Below are positions 6,464-9,032 of a DNA stretch of 9,032 nt, in pieces. The stretch's first letter is position 1. Every line of letters begins with the position of its first letter. The DNA is from Comamonadaceae bacterium (GTDB lineage: Bacteria > Pseudomonadota > Gammaproteobacteria > Burkholderiales > Burkholderiaceae_C). The notes under the pieces were generated by a model, which was not told the DNA's origin, made no database searches, and saw nothing but the letters and a program-made list of their open reading frames with translations. Where the stretch lies: positions 1 through 9,032 of the forward strand of contig CANCCF010000164.1 in the NCBI GenBank assembly GCA_947374485.1. The letters are read 5' to 3'. The position numbers were made by a program, and so were the translations under genes.

Positions 6464-7422
6464 GCCTCATTCCCCGCCACGATGCCCATCACCGCCATGC
6501 GCACGGCAATGCCGAAGGTCACCTGCGGCAGGATCACGCTTTGCGCTCCGTCCACCACGGCCGAGTCGATCTCCACACCGCGGTTGATGGGGCCGGGGTG
6601 CATGACGATGGCGTCACTCTTGGCCAGCTGCAGCTTTTCGGGTGTCAGGCCAAAGCGCTTGAAAAACTCGTGCGTGCTGGGCAAGAGCGCGCCGCTCATG
6701 CGCTCGTTTTGCAGGCGCAGCATGATGACCACGTCGCAGTCCTTGATGCCCTCTTCGAGCGTGTGGCAGACGCGCACGCCCATTTGTGCCATGTCGCTGG
6801 GCACCAGGGTTTTGGGGCCGACCACGCGCACCTCGGCACAGCCCAGGGTGGTGAGGGCGTGGATGTCGGAGCGCGCCACGCGCGAGTGCAGCACGTCACC
6901 CACGATGGCCACCGTGAGGTTGGAAAAATCCTTCTTGTAGTGGCGGATGGTGAACATGTCCAACAGGCCCTGTGTGGGGTGGGCGTGGCGGCCGTCACCG
7001 GCGTTGACCACGTGCACGTGGGGGGCCACATGCTGGGCAATCAGGTAGGGTGCGCCGGACTCGCTGTGGCGCACCACAAAGATGTCGGCGGCCATGGCCG
7101 ACAGGTTGGCGATGGTGTCCAAGAGCGACTCGCCCTTGGCCGCGCTGGAGCGCGCAATGTCCAGATTGATGACGTCGGCCGAGAGGCGTGTGGCCGCAAT
7201 ATCGAAGGTGGTGCGGGTGCGCGTGCTGTTCTCGAAAAACAGGTTGAACACGCTTTTGCCGCGCAAGAGCGGTACTTTTTTGACCTCGCGGTCGTTGACG
7301 GAAACGAAGCTGGTGGCCGTGTCCAGGATGTGGGTGAGTATGCTTTTGGGCAGGCCCTCCACCGACAGCAGGTGGATGAGTTCGCCGTTTTTGTTGAGTT
7401 GGGGGTTGCGCTTGTACAGCAT
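6460..7422 (-). CDS. pyrB: Aspartate carbamoyltransferase catalytic chain
   Basis: A 320-residue enzyme joining carbamoyl phosphate and L-aspartate to give carbamoyl aspartate, the first committed step of pyrimidine synthesis. Diagnostic motifs: FENSTRTRTTF (63-73) with the S-T-R-T carbamoyl-phosphate loop (66-69); K96 in the AAKGES loop; VVRHS (116-120); GDGRHAHPTQ (142-151); R235 in MLRLQ; and HPGPINRGVE (275-284). The N-terminal stretch of about 20 residues before the fold resembles the extension of Pseudomonas class A enzymes. No pyrI regulatory chain is present; instead a dihydroorotase-like gene follows in the operon. This suggests a PyrB-PyrC' complex. The start ATG directly abuts the TAA of pyrR with no gap. 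No strong Shine-Dalgarno sequence is seen, so translation probably depends on ribosomes finishing pyrR. The stop overlaps the hisC start. Confidence 0.96.
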   Translation of the reverse strand: MLYKRNPQLNKNGELIHLLSVEGLPKSILTHILDTATSFVSVNDREVKKVPLLRGKSVFNLFFENSTRTRTTFDIAATRLSADVINLDIARSSAAKGESLLDTIANLSAMAADIFVVRHSESGAPYLIAQHVAPHVHVVNAGDGRHAHPTQGLLDMFTIRHYKKDFSNLTVAIVGDVLHSRVARSDIHALTTLGCAEVRVVGPKTLVPSDMAQMGVRVCHTLEEGIKDCDVVIMLRLQNERMSGALLPSTHEFFKRFGLTPEKLQLAKSDAIVMHPGPINRGVEIDSAVVDGAQSVILPQVTFGIAVRMAVMGIVAGNEA

Positions 7423-7977
7423 TTATTTTTCTTTCACTTCGAAGCTGAAGACGCCGTCTTGCGCGCGCGCCAGCGCCAGCGATTGCGCCTCGCCCAGGGC
7501 CACACGGGCGGCGGCAAAGTCGGGCTGTACTGGCAGTTCGCGCCCACCCCGGTCCACCAGCACTGCCAGCTTCACGCTCGCCGGGCGGCCATAGTCGTAG
7601 AGCTCATTGATGACGGCGCGCAGGGTGCGCCCGGTGTAGAGCACATCATCCAGGATGACGATGTGGGCACCGTTCACATCAAAGGGCAGCTGCGTTTGCG
7701 CGCTGCTGGCGAGGCCGCGCTTGGCAAAGTCATCGCGGTGCAGGGCCGAGGAAATCACGCCGGGCTTGCCCGGGCGTTGCAGGTCGCGCTGCAGGCGCTC
7801 CACCAGCCAGGCGCCACCCGAGGTGATGCCGACCAGCTGGCTGTCGGCCTGCAGCAGCTGGCGCACGCCGCGCAGCAGTTCTTTGTACAGGGCTTCGGCA
7901 TCCAGAAACAAGGCGCCGCTGGGGCGGGTGTTGGCGCCGATATTGGGGTTGGTATTGGGGCTGGTGTTGGGGATCAT
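7423..7977 (-). CDS. pyrR: PyrR: bifunctional pyr operon regulator / uracil phosphoribosyltransferase
   Basis: A 184-residue type I phosphoribosyltransferase of PyrR size. The PRPP-binding signature IVILDDVLYTGRTLRAV (106-122), with its paired acidic residues D110-D111, is intact. ITSGGAWLVERL (51-62) is the matching N-terminal loop (family usual IxxGG), and LVDRGGRELPVQPDF (140-154) is a further PyrR hallmark. Members convert uracil and PRPP to UMP. In Gram-positive bacteria they also bind pyr mRNA to cause attenuation; whether that applies in betaproteobacteria is not shown by sequence. Residues 3-18 are a low-complexity run of four Asn-containing tetrapeptides not usual in PyrR. The start is supported by AAGAGGT 6 bases upstream. 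It is the first recognised gene of the operon and is divergent from chrB. Its ATG is overlapped by the stop of a candidate 26-codon leader ORF. Confidence 0.94.
   Translation of the reverse strand: MIPNTSPNTNPNIGANTRPSGALFLDAEALYKELLRGVRQLLQADSQLVGITSGGAWLVERLQRDLQRPGKPGVISSALHRDDFAKRGLASSAQTQLPFDVNGAHIVILDDVLYTGRTLRAVINELYDYGRPASVKLAVLVDRGGRELPVQPDFAAARVALGEAQSLALARAQDGVFSFEVKEK
7924..7971 (-). repeat. Four imperfect 12-base tandem units inside the pyrR N-terminus
   Basis: On the minus strand, codons 3-18 of pyrR fall into four 12-base units: CCCAACACCAGC, CCCAATACCAAC, CCCAATATCGGC and GCCAACACCCGC. They encode PNTS, PNTN, PNIG and ANTR. The units differ mostly at third and last-codon positions. 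They look like a small in-frame expansion that lengthens the protein before its conserved start. Confidence 0.7.
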
Positions 7978-8054
7978 GGCTGTACCTCTTGCCCGGCGTT
8001 GCCGCGCACAGGGCCAGGGGCGCAGGGGCGCTCTTCTTCATTTTTCTGGTTCAT
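7974..8054 (-). CDS. Candidate 26-residue leader ORF overlapping the pyrR start
   Basis: A short minus-strand frame starts with ATG at 8054 and ends with a TGA that overlaps the pyrR ATG as ATGA, the same 4-base overlap seen at pyrB/hisC and hisC/pyrC'. A GAGG (plus-strand 8064-8067) lies 9 bases before its ATG, and a TAAAAT -10-like hexamer lies about 30 bases upstream. The peptide begins MNQKNEEERP, with the rest rich in Gly, Pro and Ala. It has no recognised family. It could be a translated leader coupling pyrR translation to leader reading, or a chance frame. The DNA shows no U-tract attenuator like that of enterobacterial pyrBI. Confidence 0.35.
   Translation of the reverse strand: MNQKNEEERPCAPGPVRGNAGQEVQP
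7984..7990 (-). promoter_or_regulatory. Ribosome binding site of pyrR
   Basis: AAGAGGT on the minus strand ends 6 bases before the ATG at 7977. It fixes the pyrR start at the beginning of the tetrapeptide repeat rather than at the later conserved core. It lies inside the candidate leader ORF, so translation of that ORF would pass over it. Confidence 0.6.
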
Positions 8055-8083
8055 AGCAACAGGCCTCAATGGAGTGTGGCTGC

Positions 8084-8089
8084 ATTTTA
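8084..8089 (-). promoter_or_regulatory. Candidate -10 element of the pyr operon
   Basis: TAAAAT on the minus strand matches the -10 consensus at 5 of 6 positions and is placed so that transcription would begin near 8077, roughly 100 bases before pyrR and just ahead of the leader-ORF ribosome site. No convincing -35 hexamer lies 16-18 bases further upstream, so an activator or an alternative start remains possible. Confidence 0.3.
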
Positions 8090-8175
8090 GTTGTCTGACC
8101 GGGCGCGTCGGCCAGCCGCGTCGGTCCAAGTTTCACCACAGGCTATGCAACATGCCCTGCAACACGCAATTAAAT

Positions 8176-8208
8176 TTGCAATACTTATTACATACATGTA
8201 GCATATGC
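8176..8208 (+). promoter_or_regulatory. Candidate chrB promoter with two adjoining palindromes
   Basis: TTGCAA (8176-8181) and TAGCAT (8199-8204), 17 bases apart, each match the -35 and -10 consensus at 4 of 6 positions. This stretch is AT-rich within a GC-rich region. The perfect 8-base palindromes TACATGTA (8193-8200) and GCATATGC (8201-8208) abut each other over the -10 and could be a regulator's operator. Transcription would start at or next to the ATG at 8212, and no Shine-Dalgarno sequence precedes that ATG, so the mRNA may be leaderless. The remainder of the 7978-8211 gap holds the pyrR leader and otherwise no gene I can support. Confidence 0.32.
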
Positions 8209-8211
8209 TGC

Positions 8212-9032
8212 ATGAACAACTGGCATTGCCTCATCCTCAGCCTGCCCACCGACAACGCCAACGCCCGCATGCGGGCCTGGCGCAGCCTCAAGGCCTCGGG
8301 CGCGGCCGCACTGCGCGACGGCGTCTACCTGATGCCCGCACTGGACGCCTGCCGCGCCAGCCTGGAGGCGGTGGCCGCCGAGGTGCGCGCGGCCGGCGGC
8401 AGCGCCCATGTGCTGCGCATGGAAGAGCCCGCAGATGCAGCTAGCGGCAAAGCCGGCTTTGCCGCCCTGTTTGACCGCACCGCCGACTACGCCGAGCTGC
8501 TGCCGGAGGTGCGCGCGGCGGCCAAGGCGCTGCGCGGGGCCAACGCCGCCGAGCTGCAAAAAAAGTGCGCAAGCTGCGCCGGGCTTACGCAGCCATTACC
8601 GCCACCGACTTCCTGGGCTGCGAGGCACAGGCGCAGCTGGACGCCGCCCTGCAGGCCCTGGAGCTGGCCATCGCCCGCACCCTGTCGCCAAACGAGCCGC
8701 ATGCCGTGGCGACAGACATCCCGCGGCTGGACCCCAAGGCCTATAAGGGCAAAACCTGGGCCACGCGCGAGCGCCCCTGGGTGGACCGCCTGGCCTGTGC
8801 CTGGCTGATCCGCAGCCAGATCGACGCCCGGGCCACGTGGGTGTGGCTGGCGCCGGGCAAGAAGTGCCCCAAGGACAGCGTTGGCTATGACTTCGATGGC
8901 GCCACCTTCAGCCACGTGGGCGCGCGCGTCACCTTCGAGGTGCTGCTGGCCAGTTTTGGCCTGGAGACCCCGGCCCTGCAGCGCCTGGGTCAGCTGGTGC
9001 ATTTTCTGGATGTGGGCGGCGTGCAGCCACCC
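8212..9032 (+). CDS. chrB: ChrB-type chromate resistance protein, reading frame shifted by -1 at 8565, 3'-partial
   Basis: The first 118 codons (from ATG 8212) give the ChrB N-terminal domain, beginning MNNWHCLILSLPTDNANARM and continuing through SLKASGAAALRDGVYLMP. The frame then fails: read straight on, it meets a stop at 8806-8808 after unrelated sequence. Reading from 8565 in the -1 frame restores a perfect continuation, VRKLRRAYAAITATDF, and then the C-terminal chromate-resistance domain: KTWATRERPWVDRLACAWLIRSQID (residues 181-205), YDFDGATFSHVGARVTFEVLL (226-246) and the HFLD segment (265-268). It stays open to the window end (274 residues so far). ChrB proteins are linked to chromate sensing or regulation and usually accompany the ChrA efflux pump, which would lie beyond the window. 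The break sits in an A7 run at an A AAA AAG heptamer, so the cause may be a one-base deletion, a base-calling error, or recoding. No other damage is seen. Confidence 0.85.
8559..8593 (+). other. Slippery heptamer and downstream hairpin at the chrB frame junction
   Basis: In the upstream chrB frame the codons are CAA AAA AAG, giving the heptamer A AAA AAG (8559-8565), the same as the known -1 frameshift site of E. coli dnaX. Seven bases later GCTGCG (8573-8578) pairs with CGCAGC (8588-8593) around a 9-base loop, at the usual distance for a stimulatory structure. A competing 5-bp stem (GCGCA 8567-8571 with TGCGC 8575-8579) also exists. The stem is short compared with dnaX, and no strong upstream Shine-Dalgarno-like stimulator is visible. 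Confidence 0.45.

Noticed and set aside
7978..8077. Gram-positive style PyrR-binding attenuator in the pyr leader
   Set aside because: I see no terminator/antiterminator pair with a U-tract and no recognisable PyrR-binding loop. Only short GC stems are present.
6541..8808. A 755-codon open frame on the plus strand
   Set aside because: It is antisense to pyrB and pyrR over most of its length. Only its last part, from 8212, is real (chrB N-terminal domain), followed by out-of-frame sequence after 8565.
1..9032. tRNA or rRNA genes, CRISPR arrays, insertion sequences
   Set aside because: I saw no cloverleaf, regularly spaced repeats, transposase motifs or terminal inverted repeats in the window.

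Overview
The window looks like chromosomal DNA of a betaproteobacterium of the order Burkholderiales, most likely the family Comamonadaceae (Rhodoferax/Acidovorax/Polaromonas relatives). This is inferred from the high G+C content (one 60-base line counted at about 70%), the protein flavour (HD-GYP with an N-terminal DUF3391-type domain, PyrR, two-domain ChrB) and an intergenic repeat around 4028-4064 of a kind I associate with this family. No species can be named from sequence alone.

Layout. (1) 1-868, + strand, clearly lower G+C (50-55% in the lines counted): an unrecognised 182-residue protein whose frame is open to the window edge, followed by an antitoxin of the BrnA type with no recognisable BrnT toxin beside it. 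(2) 880-4000, + strand: after a hairpin that overlaps a candidate promoter, a two-gene cyclic-di-GMP unit. It encodes an HD-GYP phosphodiesterase and a GAF-PAS-PAS-GGDEF diguanylate cyclase joined by a GTGA stop/start overlap, so enzymes that break down and make the same messenger are translationally coupled. (3) 4001-4070: a convergent gap holding a double-hairpin repeat. (4) 8089-4071, - strand: a tightly packed operon read pyrR - pyrB - hisC - pyrC' (dihydroorotase-like), with junctions of 0 or -4 bases. A candidate 26-codon leader ORF also overlaps the pyrR start codon by 4 bases. (5) 8212-9032, + strand and divergent from pyrR: a chrB-type chromate-resistance gene that runs off the window and changes reading frame once, exactly at a dnaX-like A AAA AAG heptamer.

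How the genes work together. PyrB is the catalytic chain of aspartate transcarbamoylase. The dihydroorotase-like protein has lost nearly all metal ligands and is probably the structural partner of PyrB, as in the Pseudomonas class A enzyme, so a true dihydroorotase should be encoded elsewhere. PyrR is a PRPP-binding uracil phosphoribosyltransferase/regulator. HisC, a histidine-biosynthesis aminotransferase, sits between the two transcarbamoylase chains with overlaps on both sides. This couples a PRPP-derived amino-acid pathway to pyrimidine expression.

The points most worth checking are the chrB frame change (recoding, transcript slippage, mutation or base-calling error), the leader ORF before pyrR, hisC inside the pyr operon, and the orphan antitoxin with its unknown neighbour.
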